From: an uncultured Poribacteria bacterium
GTDB lineage: Bacteria > Poribacteria > WGA-4E > PCPOR2b
Assembly: GCA_958296125.1 (NCBI GenBank)
Contig: OY282444.1
Coordinates: 2,823,623 to 2,887,622 of the forward strand
Direction: 5' to 3'
DNA length: 64,000 bases
The notes below the pieces were generated by a model that was not told where the DNA came from, searched no databases, and saw only the letters and a program-made list of their open reading frames with translations. Of the stretch, positions 1 through 9,147 are shown piece by piece. Made by a program: the position numbers and the translations under genes. The first letter of the stretch is position 1, and the number at the start of each line of letters is the position of its first letter.

Positions 1-1
1 A

Positions 2-160
2 CTCGCCCGTGACATCAAATCTGCGATCGAAGGGGCGTATCGCGGGGTAGAGAAAATCCACTTCGATCAAGCCCATTTTCGGACTGACATCGGATACCGG
101 GCATTAAACCGTGTGTCATCAATAGACAAGCGAGAGGTGAGCAACCGTGCCAGTCTCTGA
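2..160 (+). CDS. purD: Phosphoribosylamine-glycine ligase, C-terminal end (partial)
   Basis: An open frame enters from the left edge and stops at 158-160. Its 52 residues resemble the C-terminal end of PurD (GAR synthetase): an alanine-rich helix with AIEGAYRGVEKI, followed by a segment ending in FRTDIGYRAL, which matches the family's 'YRxDIGxRAL' ending. PurD catalyses the second step of de novo purine synthesis, joining phosphoribosylamine and glycine with ATP. Only the tail is visible, so the ATP-grasp active site cannot be checked. The last 14 bases overlap the GTG start of the next gene, which suggests translational coupling. Confidence 0.75.
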   Translation, partial: LARDIKSAIEGAYRGVEKIHFDQAHFRTDIGYRALNRVSSIDKREVSNRASL

Positions 161-881
161 ATTTCAATTCCTCGGTGTTTCTCATATCGTTGTGTTGGTG
201 CTAACAATCGCGCTGCCCGTTGTGCTGACGATATTGGTGAGGAGAGCGGATTCATCGGTAATAACGAATGCGGTTTGCTACATTTTGGGCGCAACCTTAA
301 TCGTCAATGAAATTGGGCATTGGGGGTACCGTATGACAACGGTACAATCGTTCAGCGAATTTCTGCAGAAATACTTGCCCCTCCACATCTGCGGAATTGT
401 GCTCTTTGCCGTGGTGTTTGTGCTGTTGCATCGGAACCAGATCCTTTATGAAATCGGTTATTTTTGGGGGATCGTCGGTACATTAAACGCTATTATCACG
501 CCTCAACTTGATGTCGGTTTTCCGCACTACCGTTTCTTTCAATATTTCATTGTACACGGTGGTATCGTCGTCAGCGTGTTGTTTGCGACGTGGGGATTGG
601 GAATGCGCCCTACCCTCAAGGGCTTGTTGCGTTCATTCTTGCTTGTCAACCTTTATATGGCAGTTATCGCAGGTGTCAACCTATTGCTGAAATCTAACTA
701 CATGTTCATTTGTGATCCACCGGATACGGAATCGCCCTTCTTCTTTGCGCCTTGGCCCTGGTATATACCCATTTTAGATGGGGTGACACTCGTCCTTTTC
801 TTCGTTGTTTACTCCCCTTTCTTAATTAGTGATTGGCTGAAATCTCCTACCCCAAAAACAATCACGGATAAAAAGACCTAA
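147..881 (+). CDS. TMEM164/YwaF-like (TIGR02206) integral membrane protein
   Basis: This 244-residue protein has about seven hydrophobic segments and short loops. Family-like marks are LPLHICG in the third helix, the GTLNAIITP loop, a FIVHGG motif, and the late NYMFICDPP motif followed by PWPWYIP. These match the TIGR02206/YwaF family, whose eukaryotic relative TMEM164 has been described as an acyltransferase; the conserved His and Cys would be the candidate catalytic pair, but the bacterial role is not established. The start is GTG inside the end of purD. The stop is three bases before the MFS gene, so the two are probably co-transcribed. Confidence 0.7.
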   Translation: MPVSEFQFLGVSHIVVLVLTIALPVVLTILVRRADSSVITNAVCYILGATLIVNEIGHWGYRMTTVQSFSEFLQKYLPLHICGIVLFAVVFVLLHRNQILYEIGYFWGIVGTLNAIITPQLDVGFPHYRFFQYFIVHGGIVVSVLFATWGLGMRPTLKGLLRSFLLVNLYMAVIAGVNLLLKSNYMFICDPPDTESPFFFAPWPWYIPILDGVTLVLFFVVYSPFLISDWLKSPTPKTITDKKT

Positions 882-884
882 CAA

Positions 885-2231
885 ATGACACAACTGCAGC
901 AGAAAAATTCGCACAATGCTTCAGGTGGGCCCCGAATCTTCGGTTGGTGCATGTATGACTGGGCAAATTCCGCCTATGTGACCACGGTGGTGGCTGGTGT
1001 CCTACCAATCTATCTCGCCACCGGTATTGTGGGCAAAGCGGGGGTCCACATCGGGGACACCGTTGTCAACGCAGATACTCTCTGGGCGTGTCTCGTCGGT
1101 GCCGCGGCACTATTCGTCTTTCTCTGTGCCCCCGTTCTCGGTTCCATATCAGACTTCTCTTCAGCCAAGAAAAAATTCCTGATGGTATTTGCTTATACGG
1201 GCAGCATCAGCGCAACGCTTCTCTACTTCTGTCAATCTGGAGATGTATGGCAGACCGTCATCCTATTTCTGATCGCACAGATTGGATATGTGGGAGCGAA
1301 TGTCTTCTATGATGCGTTTCTACCTCAGATCGCATCTGAGGATGAAATAGATTGGGTATCCAGCAAAGGATTTTCCTACGGGTACATCGGCGGTGGATTA
1401 CAATTTGCCATTACATTGGGACTGGTCGCCGGCGGCGAAGTCATCGGGATCAATCAAGGACTCGCAGCCCGCATTGGATTGGGAATGGCAGGCCTGTGGT
1501 GGGCGGGTTTTACACTCTTTACGCTCAAAAACCTGAAAGAGGCGGGGGCGATAGAGGCTATTCCAGAAAAGTACCAATCGCAACCGAAGATAATCGCTTA
1601 TACCGCCATTGGAATAACGAGAACTCTCGGCACGATTAAAAAGGTTCGACGTTTCAAACATCTGCTACTGTTCTTAATTGCTTTCATGGTCTATAACGAC
1701 GGCATTCAGACCGTCATCAGTATGGCAACAATTTATGGGACTGAAGAATTGAAATTTTCTGCAACGGTCTTGATGGTCACGTTGCTGATGATTCAGATTG
1801 TCGCTGCCGGCGGTGCCTTACTATTCGGTAGAATCGCTAGCAAGATTGGGGCGAAACGGGCTTTGATGTTAGCGTTACTCCTCTGGAGCGGGGTTGTCAC
1901 CTATGCTTATTTCCTGCATACCGTTACGGAATTCTTCATCTTGGGAGGTATTGTGGGAATCGTGCTCGGCGGCTCGCAGGCACTCAGTCGTTCTTTTTAC
2001 GGGGCGATGATTCCCAAAGAAGCCTCTGCTGAGTTTTACGGGTTTTATTCCGTATTTAGCAAGTTCTCAGCGATTTGGGGGCCTTTGGTGTTTGCCCTCA
2101 TACGGCAGATTACCGGAACGCCACGATTGGCTATCATTTCACTGATAGGCTTCTTTATTGGGGGGCTGATCTTGCTTGCTTTTGTGGATGAGGAGAAAGC
2201 TAAGGAAGCCAAACGCTCTGGGGTATTCTAA
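885..2231 (+). CDS. MFS transporter, UMF1/Atg22-like family
   Basis: The 448-residue protein has about twelve predicted membrane segments. Its N-terminus carries the signature FGWCMYDWANSAY, typical of UMF1/Atg22-type permeases, which in yeast export amino acids from the vacuole. An internal GRIASKIGAKRAL loop matches the MFS motif A position of the second half. The substrate in bacteria is not known and cannot be inferred here. The gene follows the membrane protein at 147-881 with a three-base gap and converges on the nitrilase gene with a four-base overlap at 2228-2231. Confidence 0.75.
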   Translation: MTQLQQKNSHNASGGPRIFGWCMYDWANSAYVTTVVAGVLPIYLATGIVGKAGVHIGDTVVNADTLWACLVGAAALFVFLCAPVLGSISDFSSAKKKFLMVFAYTGSISATLLYFCQSGDVWQTVILFLIAQIGYVGANVFYDAFLPQIASEDEIDWVSSKGFSYGYIGGGLQFAITLGLVAGGEVIGINQGLAARIGLGMAGLWWAGFTLFTLKNLKEAGAIEAIPEKYQSQPKIIAYTAIGITRTLGTIKKVRRFKHLLLFLIAFMVYNDGIQTVISMATIYGTEELKFSATVLMVTLLMIQIVAAGGALLFGRIASKIGAKRALMLALLLWSGVVTYAYFLHTVTEFFILGGIVGIVLGGSQALSRSFYGAMIPKEASAEFYGFYSVFSKFSAIWGPLVFALIRQITGTPRLAIISLIGFFIGGLILLAFVDEEKAKEAKRSGVF

Positions 2232-3121
2232 CGACGAGTGAGCTTTTCCCCTTTCACGAGTTGGGCTGCCGCGTAGACCGTAGGCCTTGCCTCATCAACG
2301 GTACAGCTAGCAGAACCCCTTGCCCTATCAGCCACCTCCCTCTTGACTTTCGTAACGATCATCCCTTCATCTGGAAGATACTCATCAATCAGTTCTCCGC
2401 TTGGATCTATCGCTAAGCACAGTCCCGGAAACCAAGCATTGCCACTATGCCCCGACTGATTCGCATAGAAGATATGGAGGGCATTATCAACCGCCCGCCC
2501 CGGTAGCAGTTGCATCGCTAATTCCTTGTGAAACTGGGCTTGCTCACGCTGATCGCCATTGTTAGAAATCTTCTCGATCGCCCCACTGCCGCCAACAGGG
2601 ATGAAAAAGAGTTCCGCCCCTTTCTGCGCCGCCCCCCGAAAAAGTTCGGGAAAACGCAAATCATAGCAGATCCCCACACCAAACGTCCATCCCTGCGAGG
2701 CGACCACCGGAAACGTATCGCCGGGCACAAACCATGCCCGCTCATTGGGATTGGGCAGATGGAGTTTTGAAAAGGTTGCCAGATATCCCTCAGGCCCGAC
2801 GATAAGCGCACTGTTACGAAGCTGGGCTCCATACGGCTCAATCGTACCAACTACCAGTGTCATCTGTAGTTTGCGAGAGAGGGATTCCAGAAATGGCACC
2901 GACTCCTCTGCTGCCGCTACCGCGATTTTCTGTGCCTCCTCAAACTTCAGGTCTGACTTGTTCATTGACCCGGTGATGCACTCTTCCGGGAAAACCCCAA
3001 AGTTCGCTCCTTGTGCGTGTGCTTTGTGTGCCCATACCGCCACGCGTGCCAAGTTTGCCGATGGGTCCCCCATGACACTGTGCATTGCAATCGATGCGAC
3101 TCGGATTGTATCATTTTCCAT
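2228..3121 (-). CDS. Carbon-nitrogen hydrolase (nitrilase superfamily amidase)
   Basis: The 297-residue protein has the nitrilase-fold Glu-Lys-Cys triad in order: Glu in FPEECITG near residue 46, Lys in FSKLHLPNPNE near residue 140, and Cys in GVGICYDLRFPE near residue 173. The family hydrolyses amides, ureas or nitriles of small metabolites; the motif spacing fits an aliphatic amidase or N-carbamoyl-type enzyme, but the substrate cannot be assigned. The ATG at 3121 is preceded by a GAGGA ribosome-binding site. It is transcribed away from the GNAT gene region with 23 bases between them. Confidence 0.8.
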   Translation of the reverse strand: MENDTIRVASIAMHSVMGDPSANLARVAVWAHKAHAQGANFGVFPEECITGSMNKSDLKFEEAQKIAVAAAEESVPFLESLSRKLQMTLVVGTIEPYGAQLRNSALIVGPEGYLATFSKLHLPNPNERAWFVPGDTFPVVASQGWTFGVGICYDLRFPELFRGAAQKGAELFFIPVGGSGAIEKISNNGDQREQAQFHKELAMQLLPGRAVDNALHIFYANQSGHSGNAWFPGLCLAIDPSGELIDEYLPDEGMIVTKVKREVADRARGSASCTVDEARPTVYAAAQLVKGEKLTRR

Positions 3122-3144
3122 GCTATTTCCTCATTTGTAATTGT

Positions 3145-3720
3145 TTAGCAATTAGGGGTAACTTGCTTTGCGAGAAAGATATCCGGCTTGCCACGTCCGT
3201 TGGCATCGGGCATCACACCTGTAATGGAAAAACCGAGTTTCTGGTAAAACTCGTATGGATGGCGGCGCAAGTTTCTGATTTGCGCCAAATGGTCAAGGAC
3301 ATTGGGGTAAAGGTCAACCCCTGCAAGGGTTGTCATATCGTCCTCATCATCAACTCCAACCCAAATTGTCAAACCTCCTCGTTTTCGCACGAGGCTCTCA
3401 AAATCGCCCACAAGCTGCTGTCCAATCCCACCCCCTTGCCGACTCAGTTTAACCACCAACGGATGGATTTCCCAGACGTTCCCATCGTAGTGACTCAATC
3501 CACCAATCCAACCGACAATCTCGCCGCTCTGGTCAACAGCGATGCGGCTTATTCGGTCTTCGCCAAGGGATTCTTCCACTTCCTCCAGAGCAGCTGCCAT
3601 GTGGGGCCAAGCGTTTGGCGAGTGTGTCTTGAATCCCTCAATCAACAACGCCGCAACCTGCTCGATAGCCCGTTCATCGTCAGATGAGAGCGTGATGATT
3701 TGCACCCCAAGATTCTTCAC
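3145..3720 (-). CDS. GNAT family N-acetyltransferase
   Basis: The 191-residue protein has the GNAT motif A (acetyl-CoA pyrophosphate loop) as SRQGGGIGQQLV near residues 92-103, preceded by the beta-strand segment EIHPLVVKL. The later YEFYQKLGF segment matches motif B ('A..FY...GF'). This pattern resembles aminoglycoside 6'-acetyltransferase-like GNATs, but resistance should not be assumed. The chosen start is GTG at 3720. It lies 15 bases downstream of the Gfo/Idh gene on the same strand, so the pair is probably one operon. Confidence 0.75.
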   Translation of the reverse strand: MKNLGVQIITLSSDDERAIEQVAALLIEGFKTHSPNAWPHMAAALEEVEESLGEDRISRIAVDQSGEIVGWIGGLSHYDGNVWEIHPLVVKLSRQGGGIGQQLVGDFESLVRKRGGLTIWVGVDDEDDMTTLAGVDLYPNVLDHLAQIRNLRRHPYEFYQKLGFSITGVMPDANGRGKPDIFLAKQVTPNC

Positions 3721-3735
3721 ACCGCACCTTATACC

Positions 3736-4830
3736 CTATTTGATCCAGCTCATTGATTCACCGCGGACTAGGAAAGAGCGTTCATCCCATTGACCGGGGC
3801 GTTCAACTGGAATCGCACCAGTTTCCACCGCCACATCCAATGGGTTAGCACGGGTCTCTAGTGGCAGACGCACCCGCTCGTGCATACGGGCCGATTCGTA
3901 GACCGCCATCATAATCTCCAAAGCAGCCTTACCATACTTTGCTTGTCCGGGGTAGTCCTCAATTTTGTCGTCGATCCAGTCGCAGATCGCATACGCCTGA
4001 CTTGTGAACGCACTGCCATACCCTGTCCGATTTTTTTCGGTCGGCTCAAATACTTGCCAACCTGCTTTATCAGGGGTCATGTATTTCAGGCTATTATCGT
4101 TAACCTCCATCATACCGTCGCTGCCGTATACCGTGGCACCAACTTGATAGAGTCCACCACTGAGGGGAACCTCATTCTCAATAACACCTTCCACATCGTT
4201 GGGATACCCGATCAGTCCGCAGCAGCGGTCTTCGACCCGATGTCCGAAGAGGTAGTGGTCGGTTTTGCGTTCCACACAACCCATGACCCACTCCACCTGT
4301 GGGTTTCCTAGCACGAAGAGTTGGAAATCGACACAGTGGGTCCCTGTGTTCAGCATCCCTGCTCTCACTGAGGACCACAGCCGGCGGGGTTTGCCGATGG
4401 CACCGGCCTCAAGGAGCCGCCTCGCTTCCTGCCACGAAGAATAGAAACGACGTTGATGGCCGATCGCAAATTTAACATCGTTGCGTTCACAGGCAATCAT
4501 CATCGCTTCCGCTTCTCCCAGCGAGCAAGCCATCGGTTTCTCACAGAGTATTGCTTGGGGTTTGTGAACCGCTGCCGCAATCGTCATCTCAGCGTGTTGC
4601 GGATTCCAAGAGCAGACACTAACGATGTCGAGATCCTCCGTTTCCATCATCTCCCGATAGTCGAGATACTGGCTTTTAACGTTGAAATCCCGTGCATAGT
4701 CTGCCAGTGCCTCGGGGTGAGAATCGGCGATCGCGACAATTTCAGTGCGATTACATTCAGTCCAACCTTGACCGTGTGAACGAGCAATACGGCCGCTTGC
4801 AATAATACCAACCCTGAATTTTTTAGCCAA
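3736..4830 (-). CDS. Gfo/Idh/MocA family oxidoreductase
   Basis: This is a NAD(P)-dependent sugar or cyclitol dehydrogenase-like protein of about 364 residues. The N-terminal Rossmann segment is FRVGIIASGRIARSHGQGW. The mid-domain EKPMACSLGEAEAM has the family's conserved Glu-Lys-Pro, whose Lys contacts cofactor and substrate. The frame is open up to 4896, but I choose TTG at 4830 because an AAGGAGGA ribosome-binding site lies seven bases before it and the protein then begins directly at the Rossmann strand. The substrate is unknown. A GNAT gene follows in the same direction. Confidence 0.8.
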   Translation of the reverse strand: MAKKFRVGIIASGRIARSHGQGWTECNRTEIVAIADSHPEALADYARDFNVKSQYLDYREMMETEDLDIVSVCSWNPQHAEMTIAAAVHKPQAILCEKPMACSLGEAEAMMIACERNDVKFAIGHQRRFYSSWQEARRLLEAGAIGKPRRLWSSVRAGMLNTGTHCVDFQLFVLGNPQVEWVMGCVERKTDHYLFGHRVEDRCCGLIGYPNDVEGVIENEVPLSGGLYQVGATVYGSDGMMEVNDNSLKYMTPDKAGWQVFEPTEKNRTGYGSAFTSQAYAICDWIDDKIEDYPGQAKYGKAALEIMMAVYESARMHERVRLPLETRANPLDVAVETGAIPVERPGQWDERSFLVRGESMSWIK

Positions 4831-5144
4831 GCTGAATTCCTCCTTCTTATCTGATGATAAAAAATAGAAGCTAACCACAATTATTACTTTGTGCATCCTA
4901 GCACAGCCTGAGCCGCTACGTCAAGAGGTTTTACGCCCGTCCCTCCCCACGGGAAGGCATCTCCGAATCTGATCGATTGTGTCACGGATACATGCTATAG
5001 TTATGACCTAAATCAACAAGGAACTACAAGGATATCCTACACCAAAACTACGAAGTCTTATTTTAACCACTGATCTAAAGCTAACGTTTTAACCCAAACC
5101 TGATTTTGTTGGGGATTGGCACTATTCTGAGGAGGACCTTAATA
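4831..5144. other. Divergent intergenic region
   Basis: This 314-base region separates the minus-strand Gfo/Idh gene from the plus-strand LDH2-type dehydrogenase. It must hold both start regions. I see the two ribosome-binding sites but no convincing -35/-10 pair: a TATAGT at 4996-5001 has its nearest TTGTGT only 13 bases upstream, which is too close. Confidence 0.4.
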
Positions 5145-6194
5145 ATGGTTATAAAGACAGCTGCTCAACTTGACAAGCTCATCCGCGAGGCACTGCTAGC
5201 CGCAGGAGCCGATGAGCGTAACGCCAACCGTGTCGCGGAAGCGTTGGTTTTATCGACTTTGCGTGGTGTTGATACGCACGGCATCCTGCATCTGCCGAGC
5301 TACGTCGAGAAGATTCAAGCCGGTGAAATTGTTCCCACCGCTTGGCCCGAAATCCTGAAGGAAGATGCCACAAGCGCACTCATAGCGGGCAACTGGACCT
5401 TTGGGCATGTGACAGCGAAGTATGCGATGGAGGTCGCGATAGAGAAGGCTGAAACCCACAACGTGGCGGTCGTAAGTGCTGTTCAGATAAACCATATCGG
5501 GCGTCTGGGCGAATACGCCGAAATCGCAGCCGCCAAAGGGATGCTATCAATAATCTGGGCTGGAGGGTTTGGAGCAGAAAAGCCGGTCGCTGTTCCTTAC
5601 GGTGGACGCCAACCGGTGCTGAGCACTAACCCAGTTGGCATGGGTTTCCCCGCCGGTGATGGGCCGCCAATGATTATTGATTATGCCACGACGGTCGTTG
5701 CCGGAAGTAAAGTCCTCACGGCGAGAGACAGAAACGCACAACTTCCACCGGGCAGCATCGTCGACAAAGCTGGGAATCCTTCCACGGATCCAATGGATTA
5801 TCTTGAGGGTGGTTCGTTGCTACCCTTTGGTGGGCATAAAGGTTACGCCTTGATGCTGGCAGTAGAATTTTTTGGACGAATCCTGTCCGGGGCGGATGCC
5901 TTTTCGGACGAAGAGAAACGGGGCGGTACCATTTTCCGTCACTCTGGCGTTACCATGATGGTCATGAAGGCGGATCTGTTTCAGGCTTTGACGGATTACT
6001 CGACGCGCATAGAGGATTTGGGGAATCAGATTAGATCCGTGCCACCGGCACCCGGTTTCGAGGAGGTATTGCTCCCCGGCGACCTGGAGGCACGGGCGCA
6101 AGCGACTCGCGGACGCGATGGCATCCCCATCGCCGATGCACTCTGGGAAAGGTTAGAGGCACTTACCGAATCGTTGGGCGTAAGTATGGGCTAA
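5145..6194 (+). CDS. LDH2 family malate/lactate/ureidoglycolate-type dehydrogenase
   Basis: The roughly 349-residue protein belongs to the LDH2/MDH2 oxidoreductases (YbiC, YlbC, AllD, ComC relatives), NAD(P)-dependent enzymes acting on 2-hydroxy acids or their keto forms. Evidence includes the N-terminal helix set with ALVLSTLRGVDTHGILHL, the catalytic-region NHIGRLGEYAEIAA, the FGAEKPVAVPYGGRQPVLSTNPVGMGFP cofactor segment (PYGG and NP hallmarks), and LPFGGHKGYALML. The frame opens at 5106, but ATG at 5145 has a GAGGAGGA ribosome-binding site at the right distance. The exact substrate is not determinable. Confidence 0.85.
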   Translation: MVIKTAAQLDKLIREALLAAGADERNANRVAEALVLSTLRGVDTHGILHLPSYVEKIQAGEIVPTAWPEILKEDATSALIAGNWTFGHVTAKYAMEVAIEKAETHNVAVVSAVQINHIGRLGEYAEIAAAKGMLSIIWAGGFGAEKPVAVPYGGRQPVLSTNPVGMGFPAGDGPPMIIDYATTVVAGSKVLTARDRNAQLPPGSIVDKAGNPSTDPMDYLEGGSLLPFGGHKGYALMLAVEFFGRILSGADAFSDEEKRGGTIFRHSGVTMMVMKADLFQALTDYSTRIEDLGNQIRSVPPAPGFEEVLLPGDLEARAQATRGRDGIPIADALWERLEALTESLGVSMG

Positions 6195-6239
6195 AATGCT
6201 GGAAGGATGGTATAAACTGGGTGCTTCACACGCAACCGG

Positions 6240-6266
6240 GAGCGAGCAAGCAGATCTTGCTCGCTC
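6240..6266 (+). terminator. Perfect hairpin after the LDH2 gene
   Basis: An 11-bp perfect inverted repeat (GAGCGAGCAAG and its complement, loop CAGAT) lies 46 bases after the stop. There is no T-run after it, so it may be a factor-dependent terminator or mRNA-stabilising hairpin rather than a classical intrinsic terminator. Confidence 0.4.
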
Positions 6267-6362
6267 TGAAAGGACGCAATTCTCACAACCGAAGTGCGTA
6301 GGTCCTAACTATGGTCGAGGTGCTCAAGGTTTAATACAGTGGACAGTTGATCTACAAGTTCG

Positions 6363-7268
6363 TTATTCCGGGCCGAAAGGGAAAGCTTCAATGTCGTTTT
6401 CTACTGCTTTTAGTAGGATAGAGATTTCCCGCTTATCCTCCGCATCCAGTTCATGAGGCGCAGGGGCCCGCTCCACCATAGAGGTTAAGATGCCTCGACG
6501 CTTGAGAATATAACGGACAAACTGATGGTTTTCCAGATTAATCAAGGGCAGTAGACGGGTATGTAGGTCCCGTGCGCCGGTCTCGTCGCCTGCCCACCAA
6601 CGCTCCATAATTTTTGCAAGCAAATCGGCAAATTCGCAAGCCGGCATACAACCATCAGCACCGCGTGTTATCTCCGCCGGCAGCACCTTACCGGCAGCAC
6701 CCCCGAAGATGGTCTTGATCCGATCTCCAGCCAACCCCTTGACTTCGGCGATGTGCTGTGGCCCCGGCTGCCGCTCCTCTTTGACATATTCAATCTGCGG
6801 AACATCTTCTGCAAGTTGAACAATCTGCTCCCCGGTCAGAGGGGCATAACTGTCAGCATTCTGCACCATAATCGGTCCGTCAAAGGCCTCCCCAAGCCGC
6901 TTGAACATATCTATCGCTGTCGCCGCATTGGTGCGTGCCGGTGCCATCGCGATTATCGAGTCTACCCCCGCCTGCTGTGCAGCTCTTGCATAGAGCAGCG
7001 TCTGCGGCACGGAGATACCAGAACAGCCAAAAACTACCGGCAATCTGCCACTAACTGTGTCAAGGACAGCATCCAAATTTCGGATGCGTTCATCCTCGCC
7101 GAGGAAATAGAACTCCCCCACCATAACGGGCCAGACAATCCCGTGTTGCCCCGACTCACAGCAGAAATTGGCAGCAGCCTGCAGATCTGTGGTATGGATG
7201 TCTAGGGCCTCTGTGTAGGGTGTCGGGAGCAGACCAAAAACTCCTTTCATCGGATCAAATTTTGTCAT
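6363..7268 (-). CDS. Dihydrodipicolinate synthase / N-acetylneuraminate lyase family aldolase
   Basis: This is a TIM-barrel class I aldolase of about 301 residues. The N-terminal FGLLPTPYTE matches the family start ('TPF'). The Schiff-base lysine is in IEYVKEERQPGP near residue 160, and the GADGCMPACEFAD segment fits the sugar-acid aldolase branch. It is probably not the lysine-pathway DapA: the Gly-rich 'GTTGE' loop is replaced by VWPVMVGEFYFL. I choose ATG at 7268 over ATG at 7274 because the AGAGGA ribosome-binding site is then eight bases away. The actual substrate (a 2-keto-3-deoxy acid or similar) is an inference. Confidence 0.75.
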   Translation of the reverse strand: MTKFDPMKGVFGLLPTPYTEALDIHTTDLQAAANFCCESGQHGIVWPVMVGEFYFLGEDERIRNLDAVLDTVSGRLPVVFGCSGISVPQTLLYARAAQQAGVDSIIAMAPARTNAATAIDMFKRLGEAFDGPIMVQNADSYAPLTGEQIVQLAEDVPQIEYVKEERQPGPQHIAEVKGLAGDRIKTIFGGAAGKVLPAEITRGADGCMPACEFADLLAKIMERWWAGDETGARDLHTRLLPLINLENHQFVRYILKRRGILTSMVERAPAPHELDAEDKREISILLKAVENDIEAFPFGPE

Positions 7269-7377
7269 ATACAAATTCCTCTGTTTATCGTTTCTCTGCT
7301 TTAATGATTAAAAAAATCAGCATCTATTCAGATAGAGATACAACCTCACGTGGATTCCGAATCTATGGGCGTATCTA

Positions 7378-7875
7378 TCATTCTAATGTGAGTGCCTTTG
7401 GATACCACAAATGTAACAACTCCCCTTGGACCTCGTAATCCAATTCAGCCCATTTTTCGATGGGGAGGGTGATGTGGGCAACCGCTGCTGTTGGCATAGT
7501 TTCTATTCCGCCTGTCAAGTGGCAGACCAATGCCTCCATCCCAGGATTGTGCCCGACCACCATCACCCGCTGGTCAGCGTCCGGCAAGTTCTGCAAGACA
7601 GCGAGGTATGCCCCTGGGCCCGCATGATAAAACTCCTGCGTCAATTCGACCTTATCCTCATAATGACACGCTTTGGCGACTGCCGTGGCAGTTTTTCGTG
7701 CCCGTTTGGCGGTTGAACTAATAATCCTGTCGGGTGCCAAGCCCTGCTTCCGCAAAAATTTTCCCATTCGCAGCCCATCCTGTTTGCCGCGCTTGTTGAG
7801 CGGACGATCATGATCTGCCAACGACGCATCTTTCCAACTCGACTTTGCATGACGTAAAATTAGTAATGTTTTCAT
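7378..7875 (-). CDS. sixA: SixA-like phosphohistidine phosphatase (histidine phosphatase superfamily)
   Basis: The 165-residue protein starts MKTLLILRHAKSSW, the RHG-type catalytic motif in the RHAKS form seen in SixA. The second core histidine is in VVGHNPGMEALV. SixA removes phosphate from histidine-containing phosphotransfer domains (ArcB HPt and PTS NPr in E. coli); the partner here is unknown. The length is typical of the family. It stands alone on the minus strand with no obvious operon partner. Confidence 0.8.
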   Translation of the reverse strand: MKTLLILRHAKSSWKDASLADHDRPLNKRGKQDGLRMGKFLRKQGLAPDRIISSTAKRARKTATAVAKACHYEDKVELTQEFYHAGPGAYLAVLQNLPDADQRVMVVGHNPGMEALVCHLTGGIETMPTAAVAHITLPIEKWAELDYEVQGELLHLWYPKALTLE

Positions 7876-7937
7876 ACTGACCCTTTTTCTTGTAGAGAAC
7901 TGTTCACCTATCCCCCCGCTAGGGCTTTGGTTGGCAG

Positions 7938-7975
7938 CTTGCGTTAATATAACGCAAGTGGCTAGTAGTAGGCAT
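7938..7975. repeat. Palindrome plus repeat shared with 59330-59357
   Basis: Nine-base arms CTTGCGTTA/TAACGCAAG flank a three-base centre, followed by TGGCTAGTAGTAGG. The reverse complement of this stretch resembles the CACTACTAGCAACTTGCGTT sequence at about 59330-59357, so it is a dispersed repeat of the genome rather than a gene-specific site. Confidence 0.5.
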
Positions 7976-8057
7976 ATTGCTTTAACTCCTATTTAAGACT
8001 ATCCTATCACAAACTCAAGAGAGTATCCACACAAAAACCCCGCCCTCCAAAAAACGC

Positions 8058-8086
8058 TTGTCGAAAAATGAGAGTTTGGCTATAAT
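8058..8086 (+). promoter_or_regulatory. Sigma70-type promoter upstream of phytanoyl-CoA dioxygenase gene
   Basis: TTGTCG (8058-8063), a 17-base spacer and a perfect TATAAT (8081-8086) point toward the gene at 8248, leaving a leader of about 155 bases. Confidence 0.55.
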
Positions 8087-8247
8087 GGACGGACGGTACG
8101 CCATTTGAGTAAACTTTTTCCAAAGCCCTTGTATAGGTTCATGTGCACCCATGAGTTTTCTGTCGGGAAAAGTTACTTAGGCAACCCGAAAGATGTCAGC
8201 TAAACCCTGACGAACAAAGAACTATCCCAAAATTAGGAGATATATGT

Positions 8248-9057
8248 ATGCCTGTACCCACGACAAACGCCGATGGCAAACCGGCGATAGAATTCACCGA
8301 AGACCAGAAATACATCTTCGACACACGAGGTTGGATAGCCCTCCCCGGCGTGTTGACCGACGACGAAGTCGCCGAGATGCGGGATTTTTGCTGCCATCTG
8401 AAAAGAGATCCCGAATCCATTCCTGAGCATCATCGTTCATCCATCGGCGGCCCCCTCGAAAAGTTGACCGACCACCCTATCGTCCTCGGCTTCATGAACG
8501 AGTTTGTCACGTCAGCTTATGCGAGCGAGGAGTGCTACGGCTTTCGCATGGAAGGCACGTTTCTGACAATTCGATCCAAAGGACATGACAACTTCAGCCC
8601 TCACGGCGGACGGGGCATGTTGAATTTCCCGGGCAACTCACATACCTATCACATGCACCACGACAAGGCGCACAGTGGATTGACGCGAGTCGTATGGGAA
8701 CTGAACCCCGTCAAGAAACGTAGCGGCGGCACCTTGTTCTTGACGGGCAGCCACAAGGGGGCTTTCCCTCCACCAAAATCGACGCAGAATCGGGATTGTC
8801 CACTGTGGGATGATTATTCCTGCCCGGCGGGATCGGTGCTATTTTTCACCGAAGCGATTACTCACACCGGCGCACGGTGGGAGGACGATGCCGTGGATCG
8901 GGTCGCCATTTTCAACTGTTACAACGTTGTTGGTAACAAGTGGCATAAGTGGGAACCCCATCCCAAACATCTCACCGAAATGCCGTTCAAGCGGGGTACG
9001 CTCTTCCGTCCCGTCTACTGTCAGGATAACGTGCTTTCACCAGCAGACAATGTGTAA
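8248..9057 (+). CDS. Phytanoyl-CoA dioxygenase (PhyH) family protein
   Basis: The 269-residue protein is a predicted Fe(II)/2-oxoglutarate oxygenase. The facial triad is visible as H137-H-D139 in YHMHHDKAHS and the distal His at about 206 in EAITHTGARW, with Arg 210 four residues later suitable for binding 2-oxoglutarate. The GGTLFLTGSHK segment before the distal His is typical of PhyH. Poribacteria-like genomes are rich in this family and individual substrates are mostly unknown. An AGGAGATAT ribosome-binding region precedes the ATG. The next gene, an enolase-superfamily dehydratase, lies 90 bases downstream and may be co-transcribed. Confidence 0.85.
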   Translation: MPVPTTNADGKPAIEFTEDQKYIFDTRGWIALPGVLTDDEVAEMRDFCCHLKRDPESIPEHHRSSIGGPLEKLTDHPIVLGFMNEFVTSAYASEECYGFRMEGTFLTIRSKGHDNFSPHGGRGMLNFPGNSHTYHMHHDKAHSGLTRVVWELNPVKKRSGGTLFLTGSHKGAFPPPKSTQNRDCPLWDDYSCPAGSVLFFTEAITHTGARWEDDAVDRVAIFNCYNVVGNKWHKWEPHPKHLTEMPFKRGTLFRPVYCQDNVLSPADNV

Positions 9058-9147
9058 TAAGTAGATGATGAGTAAGGCTTGAGGTGTGATCAATAATAAT
9101 TCACGTCAAAACAGGGTTCACCGACATCACTGAACTGGAGGTAGTAT

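Larger units (their letters stand above)
7876..8247. other. Intergenic region with a palindrome and promoter
   Basis: This 372-base gap separates the divergent sixA and phytanoyl-CoA dioxygenase genes. It contains a near-perfect palindrome at 7938-7958 (CTTGCGTTA, three-base loop, TAACGCAAG), next to a GCTAGTAGTAGG motif that recurs inverted near 59330. A sigma70-like promoter lies at 8058-8086. I see no gene here. Confidence 0.5.

Noticed and set aside
6196-6456. A plus-strand frame between the LDH2 gene and the aldolase
   Set aside because: It runs across the hairpin at 6240-6266 and into the antisense of the aldolase gene, with no homology visible.
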